64,000 nucleotides of DNA from CAG-411 sp963643465 (lineage in GTDB: Bacteria; Bacillota; Clostridia; Lachnospirales; Lachnospiraceae): the NCBI GenBank assembly GCA_963643465.1, contig CAVIJT010000012.1, positions 34,697-98,696 on the forward strand. The letters run 5' to 3'. Positions 33,566-42,872 of this stretch are shown here, one piece after another. Every line of letters starts with the position of its first letter. Position 1 is the first letter of the stretch. The notes beneath the pieces are model-generated. The model saw only the letters and a list, made by a program, of their open reading frames with translations. It ran no database searches and was not told the DNA's origin. The position numbers and the translations under genes are program-made.

Positions 33566-34753
33566 ATGAGAATAAGAAAAAAGACAATATTTGCAATAGG
33601 TCTGTTTGGGATAGGGTTGCTAGGGCTTTTGGGCTGTAGCAGCCCTTCTTTCCGTAGTACAGACAGTTTTCAAAGTGACACAAAAACTACAGGCGAAAAT
33701 AACCAGACAGCATCCAATCTTGTTTGGGAACGCAGTATGGAACTACAGTATGCCAAAAATTTTACAGTAGACTATTATGAAGGTGGTTATACCATGCTGA
33801 CAACGACAATCGATGGGAATAAATTTTTGGTTGTGCCAGAGGGAAAAGAAGTACCGGAAAATCTGGAAGAAGACATTGTGGTTTTACAAAGACCAATGAA
33901 AAATATATATTTGGTAGCATCTGCTATTATGGATACGTTTTGTGAGTTAGATGCTTTGGATGCAATCCGTCTCTCTGGGCAAAAGCAGGAGAACTGGTAT
34001 ATTGAAGAGGCAAAAAAAGCTATGGCAAATGGGGATATTTTATATGCAGGAAAATATAATAAGCCAGATTATGAGTTGATTGTTTCTGAAAATGGTTCTC
34101 TTGCCATTGAAAATATGATGATTTCTCATTCCCCGGAGGTAATCGAAATGCTAGAGGACTTTGGTATTCCGGTTATGATCGAGTATTCCAGTTATGAGTC
34201 TCATCCTCTTGGCAGAGTGGAATGGATTAAGTTTTTTGGAGCATTAGTCGGAAAAGAGGAACAGGCAGAAAAAGCATTTGCAAAACAAGTTGTTATTTTG
34301 GAAGAAGTAACAGCGGATGAAAAAACAGATCAGACAGTTGCTTTTTTCTTTGTTACTTCAAATGGGTTGATACAGGTACGCCAAAGTTCGGACTATATTC
34401 CGAAAATGATTGAGCTTGCAGGTGGAAAGTACATCTTTGAAAATGTGGGAGACCCGGAATCCAAACGTTCAACTATAAATATGCAAATAGAAGAATTTTA
34501 TGATGGTGCTAAGGATGCAGATTATATAATCTATAACAGTTCAATTGATGGGGGAGTGACTTCTGTGGAAGAGCTGATTGATAAATGTGATGTATTAAAG
34601 GATTTTAAAGCGGTGCAGAAAGGAAATGTCTGGTGTACAACAAATGATATGTACCAGCAGTCTATGTCAATTGGATATTTGATTGAAGATATACATGAAA
34701 TGCTTCAAGGAAAAAGTGAAAAGGAAATGAAATATCTTTTCAAATTACAGTAG
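33566..34753 (+). CDS. BtuF-like substrate-binding lipoprotein
   Basis: The 395-residue lipoprotein (lipobox LLGC) has the class III periplasmic-binding fold, with two lobes around residues 70-220 and 260-390. It contains YGGYTMLTTTIDGNKF-like and NENMMISHSPEV-like stretches typical of FecB/BtuF-type receptors. It is followed by a matching permease and ATPase. Being under the cobalamin riboswitch suggests import of cobalamin or cobinamide; iron-chelate or heme cannot be excluded. GGTGCTGGAG precedes the ATG. Confidence 0.82.
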   Translation: MRIRKKTIFAIGLFGIGLLGLLGCSSPSFRSTDSFQSDTKTTGENNQTASNLVWERSMELQYAKNFTVDYYEGGYTMLTTTIDGNKFLVVPEGKEVPENLEEDIVVLQRPMKNIYLVASAIMDTFCELDALDAIRLSGQKQENWYIEEAKKAMANGDILYAGKYNKPDYELIVSENGSLAIENMMISHSPEVIEMLEDFGIPVMIEYSSYESHPLGRVEWIKFFGALVGKEEQAEKAFAKQVVILEEVTADEKTDQTVAFFFVTSNGLIQVRQSSDYIPKMIELAGGKYIFENVGDPESKRSTINMQIEEFYDGAKDADYIIYNSSIDGGVTSVEELIDKCDVLKDFKAVQKGNVWCTTNDMYQQSMSIGYLIEDIHEMLQGKSEKEMKYLFKLQ

Positions 34754-34765
34754 AGGAGGAGCAAC

Positions 34766-35782
34766 ATGCAACATAGCAGAAAAATAAGATATATAGCAGC
34801 TTTTCTTCTGTTGGGAATGGGTGTGTTTCTATTTGTAATATTGAATATCTGCATTGGAACAGTGGAGATTTCTTTAACGGATATTTTAGCATCTATGCAG
34901 GGGGAAAAAATAAATAATGATAGAATTTTATGGGATATTAGAATGCCCAGAACCTTGGCAGTTTTGATTTTGGGTGGTGCTTTGGCGCTTGCCGGGTATC
35001 TGCTACAGACCTTTTTTCATAACCCCATAGCAGGTCCTTTTGTGCTAGGGATTTCTTCTGGGGCAAAGATGGTAGTGGCATTCGTTATGGTGTTTTTTAT
35101 GGGGCAGGCCATTAGTGTAAGTTCTGCAACGATGATTATAGCAGCTTTTATAGGTGCAATGTTATCTATGGGTTTTGTGCTTTTGATGTCCTGTAAGGTA
35201 AACAATATGTCAATGTTGGTAGTCAGTGGAGTTATGATTGGTTATATCTGTTCCGCAATTACAGAGTTGGTAGTAACCTTTGCTAATGATGCGGAAATTG
35301 TAAATCTTCATAACTGGTCCAGAGGCAGCTTTTCTGGTATGACATGGGATAACGTGGCTGTTATGGCAGGAGTGGTTGCAGTTACTTTTGTTGCCGTATT
35401 TCTTATGGCAAAGCCATTGAGTGCATATCAGTTAGGAGAGGCATACGCACAAAATATGGGAGTAAATATTTCTTTCCTTCGTGTTGCATTAGTTGTTTTA
35501 TCAAGTATTTTATCTGCGTGTATTGTGGCATTTGCAGGTCCCATTTCTTTTGTGGGTGTAGCAGTTCCCCATTTGGTAAAAAGTCTTTTAGGAACCACAA
35601 AGCCTATTTTAATGATACCTGCCTGTTTTTTAGGCGGCAGTGTATTTTGTTTGTTCTGCGATTTGTTAGCAAGAACCTTGTTTGCACCTACAGAACTTAG
35701 CATTAGCACAGTTACAGCGGTATTTGGTGCTCCAGTAGTGTTATGGGTGATGATCAGACGAAATAAGGAGAAGATGGCGTAA
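34766..35782 (+). CDS. btuC: BtuC-like ABC permease
   Basis: The 338-residue protein belongs to the FecCD/BtuC family, with about ten membrane segments, DIRMPRTLAVLILGGALALAG at the N-terminus, AGPISFVGVAVPHLVKSLLG before the ATPase contact loop and PTELSISTVTAVFGAPVVLW at the end. It forms the import channel with the neighbouring binding protein and ATPase. GGAGGAGC precedes the ATG. The gene name reflects the family and riboswitch control, not a proven substrate. Confidence 0.85.
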   Translation: MQHSRKIRYIAAFLLLGMGVFLFVILNICIGTVEISLTDILASMQGEKINNDRILWDIRMPRTLAVLILGGALALAGYLLQTFFHNPIAGPFVLGISSGAKMVVAFVMVFFMGQAISVSSATMIIAAFIGAMLSMGFVLLMSCKVNNMSMLVVSGVMIGYICSAITELVVTFANDAEIVNLHNWSRGSFSGMTWDNVAVMAGVVAVTFVAVFLMAKPLSAYQLGEAYAQNMGVNISFLRVALVVLSSILSACIVAFAGPISFVGVAVPHLVKSLLGTTKPILMIPACFLGGSVFCLFCDLLARTLFAPTELSISTVTAVFGAPVVLWVMIRRNKEKMA

Positions 35783-36876
35783 TGAAGTATTATTTCAGAG
35801 CAGAAAAAATGAGTGTGGGTTATCATAAACATCCTCTTATTGAACATATAGAAATTGGTTTAAAAAAGGGAGAAATTTTGACACTGATTGGTCCAAATGG
35901 GGCAGGAAAATCCACTATTTTAAAAAGTATTGCAAGACAGCTTGCGTTAATTGGTGGAACCATCTATTTGGATGGAAATAGTGTGGAACATATGTCGGGT
36001 TCAGAATTGTCACAAAATATGGCAGTGGTATTGACAGAAAAGCTGCGTACCGAGATGATGACCTGTGAGGATGTGGTTGCAACTGGAAGATACCCTTATA
36101 CTGGGAGATTTGGCATTCTTTCGGAATCTGATTATCAAGTAGTGAAGGAGGCCATGGAGTTGGTCCATGTAACGGCCATTAAGGATCAGGATTTTACCCG
36201 CATTAGTGACGGACAAAGACAGCGTGTTATGCTTGCCCGTGCCATTTGCCAGCAACCGGAAATTATTATTTTGGACGAACCTACTTCTTATTTGGATGTA
36301 AAGTATAAACTGGAATTTTTATCCATTTTACAGGAGATGCGAAAGAAAAAGAAACTGACTGTCATTATGTCTCTTCATGAACTGGAATTGGCGGAACGAG
36401 TTTCAGATAAAATTCTCTGTGTCAATGGGAAATATATAGAACGATTTGGCAGACCGGAGGAAGTTTTTGAACAAGGATACATATCAAAACTGTTTGACAT
36501 TTCATCAGGAAGTTTTGATGAAAGAAATGGGAACATGGAACTCCCTGCCATAAAGGGAGAAGCGAAAGTTTTTGTGATAGCAGGTGGTGGAAGTGGTCGA
36601 AATGTCTATCGCAGCTTACAACGTCAGGGAATCCCATTTGCAACAGGCATTCTTTATCCCAATGATTTAGATTATCCGGTGGCAAAAGCATTAGCAACAG
36701 ATATAATTGAGGCAGACAGCTTTGAGCCAATTACAGATGCGCAGTTAGAAGTTGCAAAGAAAAGGTTAGAAGGTTGTGAAAAAGTGATTTGTTGCAAGGA
36801 AACGTTTGGAACCTTTGAGCAGGCCAATCAGGAATTATTGGAGTATGCAAGGCAATGCGGAAAACAAATGGAATGA
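35782..36876 (+). CDS. btuD: BtuD-like ABC ATPase with extra C-terminal domain
   Basis: The 364-residue protein has a normal ABC ATPase (Walker A GPNGAGKST, signature ISDGQRQRVMLAR, Walker B IIILDEPTSYLD, switch histidine in SLHELELAE). An additional domain of about 110 residues follows from residue 255, starting VFVIAGGGSGRNVYRSLQ and containing YPNDLDYPVAKALA and CEKVICC. The extension is not part of standard BtuD and looks like a small Rossmann-like, possibly regulatory, domain. Its start overlaps the permease stop by one base, showing tight coupling. Confidence 0.85.
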   Translation: MKYYFRAEKMSVGYHKHPLIEHIEIGLKKGEILTLIGPNGAGKSTILKSIARQLALIGGTIYLDGNSVEHMSGSELSQNMAVVLTEKLRTEMMTCEDVVATGRYPYTGRFGILSESDYQVVKEAMELVHVTAIKDQDFTRISDGQRQRVMLARAICQQPEIIILDEPTSYLDVKYKLEFLSILQEMRKKKKLTVIMSLHELELAERVSDKILCVNGKYIERFGRPEEVFEQGYISKLFDISSGSFDERNGNMELPAIKGEAKVFVIAGGGSGRNVYRSLQRQGIPFATGILYPNDLDYPVAKALATDIIEADSFEPITDAQLEVAKKRLEGCEKVICCKETFGTFEQANQELLEYARQCGKQME

Positions 36877-36910
36877 AGTATAGAAAGGTTAAGAAAGGCT
36901 GGATGAATCT

Positions 36911-38410
36911 ATGGCAAAAGTAATCATGATACAGGGAACCATGTCCAATGCGGGCAAAAGTCTTTTAGTAGCAGGCTTATGCAGAATATTTAAGCAGGAT
37001 GGTTATCGGGTGGCACCATTTAAGTCCCAGAATATGGCACTAAATTCTTTTATTACAACAGAAGGATTGGAAATGGGAAGAGCACAGGTCATGCAGGCGG
37101 AGGCAGCAGGAATTACGCCGATGGTTTGTATGAATCCCATTTTGTTAAAACCGACCACACACACCGGTTCTCAGGTTATTGTAAATGGGGAAGTGCTTGG
37201 TAACATGAGCGCAAAAGATTATTTCGCCTACAAAAAACAATTGATTCCGGATATCAAAAAAGCTTTTCGTAAGCTGGAGGAATTTGCAGATATTATTGTA
37301 ATAGAAGGGGCAGGTAGTCCGGCAGAAATCAATTTAAAAGAAAATGATATTGTCAATATGGGATTGGCAGAAATGGTAGATGCACCCGTTCTTTTAGTGG
37401 GAGATATTGACAGAGGCGGTGTGTTTGCGCAGCTTTTGGGAACTTTAATGTTACTTACAGACAGCGAAAAAGAAAGAGTAAAAGGGCTGATTATCAATAA
37501 ATTCAGAGGAGATAAGTCTATTCTTGATCCAGGTATTGAGATGTTGGAAGAAAAAGGAAACGTTCCGGTAACGGGAGTAGTACCTTATATGGAGTTATCT
37601 TTGGAAGACGAAGATAGTTTGACAGAACGGTTTGATAAAAAGGGAGAGGGATTAATTGATATTGCAGTAATCCGGTATCCAAGAATATCGAACTTTACGG
37701 ATTTTAATGTATTTGAGCAGATGGAACAGGTAACCGTGCGCTATGTGACTTCTGTTAATGAATTGCACCACCCGGATTTGATTTTTTTGCCCGGAAGTAA
37801 AAATACTATGGGAGATTTAAAGTGGATGCGACAAAATGGTTTGGAAGCAGCCATAAAAAAGTTAGCAGAGGATATTCCGGTGTTTGGTATTTGTGGAGGG
37901 TATCAGATGTTAGGGGAGAGAATTTCTGATTTAGAGGAAATAGAAGATGGGGGAGTGATGCGAGGAATGGAATTACTGCCTGTTGTAACGGAACTGAAAA
38001 AAGAAAAAGTACGTTGCCAGACAGAGGGAACCATAAATAAATTGGAAGGTGCGTGTTCCGTTCTTTCTGGCGCATTGTATACAGGCTATGAAATACATAT
38101 GGGAAAAACAGATTTGGTGGAAAATGGAGAAATAATGAAAAGGGATGTAAATAGAGAAAAAGTAGTGATACATGCCAATAATCAAGATGTGTATGGAACT
38201 TATATACATGGTATATTTGATAAAGGTAGTATTGCATTATCCATTGTAAAAGTTTTGGCAGAAAGAAAAGGAATTCAAATAGAAAATGGAATGTTTGAGG
38301 ATTATGAAAGTTTTAAAGAAAAGCAATATGATCAATTAGCAGATACTCTTCGGGAGTATTTAAATATGGAGGAAATCTATGAAATGCTTGGAGAAGCACA
38401 TTTGGAATAA
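36911..38410 (+). CDS. cobQ: Cobyric acid synthase
   Basis: The 499-residue enzyme has an N-terminal dethiobiotin-synthetase-like domain (IQGTMSNAGKSLLVAGLCR, P-loop) and a C-terminal class I glutamine amidotransferase-like domain with the cysteine in VFGICGGYQMLGE and the histidine in YGTYIHGIFD. It amidates four side chains of adenosyl-cobyrinate diamide. It starts 34 bases after the ATPase gene and overlaps cobT by 32 bases. Confidence 0.95.
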   Translation: MAKVIMIQGTMSNAGKSLLVAGLCRIFKQDGYRVAPFKSQNMALNSFITTEGLEMGRAQVMQAEAAGITPMVCMNPILLKPTTHTGSQVIVNGEVLGNMSAKDYFAYKKQLIPDIKKAFRKLEEFADIIVIEGAGSPAEINLKENDIVNMGLAEMVDAPVLLVGDIDRGGVFAQLLGTLMLLTDSEKERVKGLIINKFRGDKSILDPGIEMLEEKGNVPVTGVVPYMELSLEDEDSLTERFDKKGEGLIDIAVIRYPRISNFTDFNVFEQMEQVTVRYVTSVNELHHPDLIFLPGSKNTMGDLKWMRQNGLEAAIKKLAEDIPVFGICGGYQMLGERISDLEEIEDGGVMRGMELLPVVTELKKEKVRCQTEGTINKLEGACSVLSGALYTGYEIHMGKTDLVENGEIMKRDVNREKVVIHANNQDVYGTYIHGIFDKGSIALSIVKVLAERKGIQIENGMFEDYESFKEKQYDQLADTLREYLNMEEIYEMLGEAHLE

Positions 38411-39470
38411 ATATACAAAAGAAGAATTAGTAAGTTTGAAAATAGATAAATTGGATGAAAAAATTTACAAACAGGTTTTAAAAAATTGGGATAGCATAGC
38501 AAAACCAATTGACGGAATGGGAAGATTTGAAACTTTAGTTGCACAGATTGGTGCCATTCAAGGTACGGATAGAATCGATATTTCGAAAAAAGCAGTTATT
38601 ATTATGTGTGCGGATAATGGAATTGTGGAAGAAGGCGTGAGTCAGTCCGGTCAGGAGGTTACATTTGCTGTGGCACAATCAATGGCGAGAAAACAATCTT
38701 CGGTGGGCAGAATGGCAGAAGTTATAGGAGTAGATACTATTCCAGTGGACATTGGCATTAATAACAAGGAAGAAATTAGAGGTGTACTGAATCGGAAAAT
38801 AGGATGTGGTACCAGAAATTTTATGAAAGAACCGGCTATGACAGAAGAGGAAGTAGTACAGGCTATATTTACAGGAATAGAACTGGTACAGGAGTGTAAA
38901 AAGTTTGGCTATAAAATTCTTGCAACAGGTGAAATGGGAATTGGAAATACGACTACTAGCAGTGCAGTTGCAGCCGCTTTGCTAAAGTGTGAGGGAAACA
39001 AAGTCACAGGCAGGGGAGCGGGATTAAGTGATGCAGGGCTTTTACGAAAACAGCAAGTGATTGCAGAAGCAATAGAAAAATATGATTTGTATCACGGGGA
39101 TGCACTGACGGTACTTAAGACCGTAGGCGGACTTGATATTGCTGGGCTTGCAGGTGTCTGCATAGGTGGTGCTATTTTTCATATACCCATTGTACTAGAT
39201 GGTGTTATCAGTATGGTAGCAGCACTTTTGGCAGAGAAAATATTACCAGGGACAAAGGCATATCTGCTACCATCACATAAAGGAAAGGAACCAGCGGTAG
39301 AGCTACTTATGAAAGAACTAGGTGTAGAGCCTGTGATTGATGGAAGATTGGCATTAGGGGAAGGAACAGGAGCAGTAATGATGTTTTCCCTACTTGATAT
39401 GGCTTTTCGTATTTATAATACCAGAACAACTTTTTCAGATATTCAGATAGAACAATATAAGAGGTTTTAA
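38379..39470 (+). CDS. cobT: Nicotinate-nucleotide dimethylbenzimidazole phosphoribosyltransferase
   Basis: The 363-residue CobT has MGRFETLVAQIGAIQGT, VIIMCADNGIVEEGVSQSG and TGEMGIGNTTTSSAVAA, and ends with the catalytic-glutamate region ALGEGTGAVMMF. It activates the lower ligand base as the alpha-ribazole phosphate. The ATG at 38379 has GGAGGAAATCT upstream and lies inside the end of cobQ. Confidence 0.95.
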   Translation: MKCLEKHIWNKYTKEELVSLKIDKLDEKIYKQVLKNWDSIAKPIDGMGRFETLVAQIGAIQGTDRIDISKKAVIIMCADNGIVEEGVSQSGQEVTFAVAQSMARKQSSVGRMAEVIGVDTIPVDIGINNKEEIRGVLNRKIGCGTRNFMKEPAMTEEEVVQAIFTGIELVQECKKFGYKILATGEMGIGNTTTSSAVAAALLKCEGNKVTGRGAGLSDAGLLRKQQVIAEAIEKYDLYHGDALTVLKTVGGLDIAGLAGVCIGGAIFHIPIVLDGVISMVAALLAEKILPGTKAYLLPSHKGKEPAVELLMKELGVEPVIDGRLALGEGTGAVMMFSLLDMAFRIYNTRTTFSDIQIEQYKRF

Positions 39471-39475
39471 ATAGA

Positions 39476-40081
39476 ATGTTAATATTGATTACCGGAGGTA
39501 GCGGCAGTGGAAAGTCTGCTTATGCAGAAGACTATATTACCAAAATCTCCAAGAAATGCAGAAAATATTATATTGCAACGATGCAGGTTTTTGATAGGGA
39601 AGGACAGGAAAAAATCAAAAGGCATCGGAGTATGAGAAGTGGAAAGGGATTTCAAACTGTAGAGCAGCCCTTGATAATAGAAAAGGCACTAGAAAAGATG
39701 GAACCAAATTTGACGGAAATAAAGCCAAAGATAGGGGGAACAGAGTCTAATTTGGAGACAGTTCAGGCATCGCGTGAACGAACTGCTTTATTGGAATGTA
39801 TGTCCAATCTAGTTGCCAATGAAATGTTTTCAGAAAAAAATATGAAAGACAGCAATACAGTAATGGAAAACATAATACAGGGAGTAGAGCAGTTAAACCA
39901 GGGAGTAAAGCATCTTGTGATTGTAACCAACAACGTATTTGAAGATGGAATTACCTATGATGAAACAACGATGGAGTATATCCGGGCTATGGGTGGTATC
40001 AACGAGAAACTGGCGGCTATGGCGGATAAAGTGATAGAGGTTGTTGTAGGGATTCCAATCATTGTGAAAGAAGGAAACTAA
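39476..40081 (+). CDS. cobU: Adenosylcobinamide kinase/guanylyltransferase
   Basis: The 201-residue CobU has the P-loop GGSGSGKSAYAEDY at residues 6-19 and the guanylylation region IKRHRSMRSGKGFQTVEQP with the conserved histidine. The middle part (about residues 75-110) is poorly conserved, and the C-terminus ends with MADKVIEVVVGIPIIV. It phosphorylates adenosylcobinamide and transfers GMP to it. A shorter CobU-like gene follows cobS. Confidence 0.88.
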   Translation: MLILITGGSGSGKSAYAEDYITKISKKCRKYYIATMQVFDREGQEKIKRHRSMRSGKGFQTVEQPLIIEKALEKMEPNLTEIKPKIGGTESNLETVQASRERTALLECMSNLVANEMFSEKNMKDSNTVMENIIQGVEQLNQGVKHLVIVTNNVFEDGITYDETTMEYIRAMGGINEKLAAMADKVIEVVVGIPIIVKEGN

Positions 40082-40082
40082 T

Positions 40083-40862
40083 ATGCGAATTATAAAATCT
40101 ATAATTATTGCATTTTCCATGTATTCCCAAATTCCTATGCCACAGTTTGAGTGGAAGGATGAGGATATGAAATATATGCTTTGCTTTTTTCCATGGGTGG
40201 GTGCAGTGATAGGTGCTTGTGTTTATTTGTGGAGAATGCTTTGTGATCGGTTTGCAATCGGCATCTTGTGTGATACAGTGGTTGGAACAGTGATACCACT
40301 AATTATTACCGGAGGTTTTCATGTGGATGGCTTTATGGATACCATGGATGCCTTTCATTCCTATCAACCAAAAGAAAGAAAATTGGAAATTCTAAAAGAT
40401 TCTCATGTGGGAGCCTTTGCAGTAATTATGCTAGGCACCTATGGACTGATTTATGTGGGAGCTTTTTCAGAAATTCAGGATAAACATCTGTTAAAACTGG
40501 TATGTGCAGGATTTGTCTTAGCCAGAGTTCTAAGTGGTATTGGTGTGGTTTCTTTTCTATCTGCCAAAAAAGATGGATTGCTTTATTTTTTTGCAAGCAA
40601 TGCCCAGAAGAATATAGTAAAAGGTTGCTTATATTTGCAGGGGGTATTGTGTATGGGCTTTATGTTAGGACAATCCTTATTTGCAGGAAGTGTTATAGTG
40701 GCGGTAGCAATAGGGGCTTTTGCTTACTACTATTATCGTTGCAAAAAGGAACTTGGTGGAATTACAGGAGACACCGCAGGATATTTTGTGCTGCTTTGTG
40801 AAGGAAGTATGATGGTAGCAGCAGCGGTTTTGAATATATTATGTAAAGGAATAGGAATATGA
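40083..40862 (+). CDS. cobS: Cobalamin synthase
   Basis: The 259-residue integral membrane protein has FHVDGFMDTMDAFHSYQPKE-type CobS motifs near residue 80 and GGITGDTAGY near 220, with about six membrane segments. It joins GDP-cobinamide and alpha-ribazole phosphate. It starts 1 base after the cobU stop and overlaps the next gene by 4 bases. Confidence 0.94.
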   Translation: MRIIKSIIIAFSMYSQIPMPQFEWKDEDMKYMLCFFPWVGAVIGACVYLWRMLCDRFAIGILCDTVVGTVIPLIITGGFHVDGFMDTMDAFHSYQPKERKLEILKDSHVGAFAVIMLGTYGLIYVGAFSEIQDKHLLKLVCAGFVLARVLSGIGVVSFLSAKKDGLLYFFASNAQKNIVKGCLYLQGVLCMGFMLGQSLFAGSVIVAVAIGAFAYYYYRCKKELGGITGDTAGYFVLLCEGSMMVAAAVLNILCKGIGI

Positions 40863-41257
40863 AATTAGTGATTGGTGGATATTCGCAAGGAAAATTAAAT
40901 TTTGTTTTGCAAAAGAATTCTGCAAAAAATTGTTTGGTTTATGAGGGTACCATTCCGGATGAGCAACAGTTACAGGAAATAGCCGTGCATGGAAATATGG
41001 TAATTATCAATCATTTTCATTGCTGGGTAAAGAAAAGAATTTTGCAGGGTGGAAATCCGGAAAAAGAAATAATCGCTTTTTTGGAAAAAAGCAAAGAGAG
41101 TATTATTATCAGTGATGAGATTGGAAATGGTATTGTACCCATAGATGCTTTTGAAAGAGAGTACAGAGAACGAACAGGAAGAATACTTGTAAAACTGGCA
41201 AGTGAGGCGGATGAGGTGGTACGTGTGATATGTGGAATGGGTCAGAACATCAAATAA
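40859..41257 (+). CDS. Short CobU-like protein
   Basis: The 132-residue protein begins VIGGYSQGKLNFVL, where the P-loop has the GxxxxGK outline, and ends IISDEIGNGIVPIDAFERE and EADEVVRVICGMG, the C-terminal part of CobU. The middle, including the guanylylation histidine region, is missing, so it is either a single-function kinase or a degenerate paralog of the CobU encoded two genes earlier. It overlaps cobS by 4 bases and cobC by 28, and so belongs to the operon. Confidence 0.75.
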   Translation: MKLVIGGYSQGKLNFVLQKNSAKNCLVYEGTIPDEQQLQEIAVHGNMVIINHFHCWVKKRILQGGNPEKEIIAFLEKSKESIIISDEIGNGIVPIDAFEREYRERTGRILVKLASEADEVVRVICGMGQNIK

Positions 41258-41868
41258 AGTTCATATTGATTCGTCATGGAGCTACAGAAGCAAACAAAGA
41301 ACATCGGTATTTAGGAAAAACGGATGAAAGTTTAAGTGCGGAGGGCATTGAAGAATTACAAAAAGAAAAATGTGCAGGCAGTTATCCCCCTATCGATTAT
41401 TTGTTCTCTAGTCCAATGAAACGGTGCGTAGAAACGGCTAAGATTTTGTATTCTGACAAAGAGCCAATCCTAATACCTGAATGGAAGGAAATGGATTTTG
41501 GTGTTTTTGAAGGAAAGAACTATCTGGATTTACAAGGTGATGAGAGGTATCAGGCATGGATTGACAGTAATGGTACCTTGCCTTTTCCAGAAGGGGAAAG
41601 TAGAGAAGCATTTATAAAACGTTGCGAGCAAGGATTTTACAGAATGCTTACGCAACTTTCAGAGGGAATTTTAAATCGAAGCAGTGAGAGGAAAAATCCA
41701 GTTATCACCGTAGGTCTGCTAGTGCATGGTGGAACAATTATGGCTTTATTAAGTAGTTTTTGTGGTGGAGAATACTTTGATTATCAGGTCGCAAATGGTA
41801 AGGGATATATTTGTAAACTAGAGTGTACGGATGAGAGCATTGGAATTAATGCACTAGAAAAAATATAA
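41230..41868 (+). CDS. cobC: Alpha-ribazole phosphatase (histidine phosphatase family)
   Basis: The 212-residue protein has the phosphoglycerate-mutase-like motif LIRHGATEANKEHRYLGKTD near residue 12, SSPMKRCVETA, and the second histidine in LLVHGGTIMALLSSF. CobC dephosphorylates alpha-ribazole 5'-phosphate or the final cobalamin phosphate. The start overlaps the CobU-like gene by 28 bases. Confidence 0.88.
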   Translation: MWNGSEHQIKFILIRHGATEANKEHRYLGKTDESLSAEGIEELQKEKCAGSYPPIDYLFSSPMKRCVETAKILYSDKEPILIPEWKEMDFGVFEGKNYLDLQGDERYQAWIDSNGTLPFPEGESREAFIKRCEQGFYRMLTQLSEGILNRSSERKNPVITVGLLVHGGTIMALLSSFCGGEYFDYQVANGKGYICKLECTDESIGINALEKI

Positions 41869-41879
41869 AGGAGAAAAAT

Positions 41880-42866
41880 ATGAAATATCATATAGTCGCT
41901 TTCTTGTTGGGATTTCTTCTGGATTTGCTTTTAGGCGATCCTTATTGTTTTCCTCATCCAATTCGGTTGATTGGAAACCTGATAACAGGATTAGAAAACC
42001 GATTAATAGGAAAAGAGGAACAAAGAAGTGAAAAAAGGGAATTAAAAGGCGGAATCGTGCTTGTGGTTATGGTTCTTTTGACAACAGTTATAGTAGCAGC
42101 TCTTGTTTTAGTTGGGGCATACGGCATATATCCTTATCTGGGGGTACTGGTAGAAACAATCATGACCTATCAGATTTTAGCAACAAAATGTCTGAAAGTG
42201 GAAAGTATGAAGGTATATAAAAGTCTGAAAAACGAAGGACTTAAGGCAGCAAGAAAAGCTGTATCTATGATTGTTGGAAGAGATACAGAAGCTTTGGATG
42301 AAGAAGGTGTGGCAAAAGCTGCCATAGAAACGGTGGCAGAGAATACCTCGGATGGAGTAATTGCACCTATGCTCTATACCGCTCTTGGGGGGCCCATTCT
42401 AGGATTCTTTTATAAGGCAGTAAATACGATGGATTCCATGGTGGGTTATAAGAATGAGAAATATTTATATTTTGGTAGAGTTGCAGCGAAACTAGATGAT
42501 GTCATAAATTTCTTACCAGCCAGAATCAGTGCCTATCTTATGATTTTGGCAGCTTTTATTGGCGGCAAGAATTTTAATGGTAAGCAGGCTTACAAAATAT
42601 ATAAGAGAGATAATCGAAATCATGCCAGTCCCAATTCCGCACAGACAGAGTCTGTATGTGCAGGGGCATTGGGGGTGCAGCTGGCAGGAGATGCCAGCTA
42701 TTTTGGTAAAGTGGTAAAGAAACCTTATATTGGAGACCATTTACGAAAAGTGGAGTATGAGGATATTAAGAGGGTAAATCACTTAATGTATTTAACCGCA
42801 TGGATTTGTGAAATATTGTGTTTGATTTTGATGGTGGCGATAACTTGGAGTTTAGAAGGGAAGTGA
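41880..42866 (+). CDS. cbiB: Adenosylcobinamide-phosphate synthase
   Basis: The 328-residue membrane enzyme has DLLLGDPYCFPHPIRLIGNL, IVGRDTEALDEEGVAKAAIE and AETVAENTSDGVIAP-type motifs of CbiB/CobD, and about five membrane segments. It attaches aminopropanol phosphate, made by the CobD encoded next, to cobyric acid. AAAGGAG precedes the ATG. Confidence 0.94.
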   Translation: MKYHIVAFLLGFLLDLLLGDPYCFPHPIRLIGNLITGLENRLIGKEEQRSEKRELKGGIVLVVMVLLTTVIVAALVLVGAYGIYPYLGVLVETIMTYQILATKCLKVESMKVYKSLKNEGLKAARKAVSMIVGRDTEALDEEGVAKAAIETVAENTSDGVIAPMLYTALGGPILGFFYKAVNTMDSMVGYKNEKYLYFGRVAAKLDDVINFLPARISAYLMILAAFIGGKNFNGKQAYKIYKRDNRNHASPNSAQTESVCAGALGVQLAGDASYFGKVVKKPYIGDHLRKVEYEDIKRVNHLMYLTAWICEILCLILMVAITWSLEGK

Positions 42867-42872
42867 TAGCAA

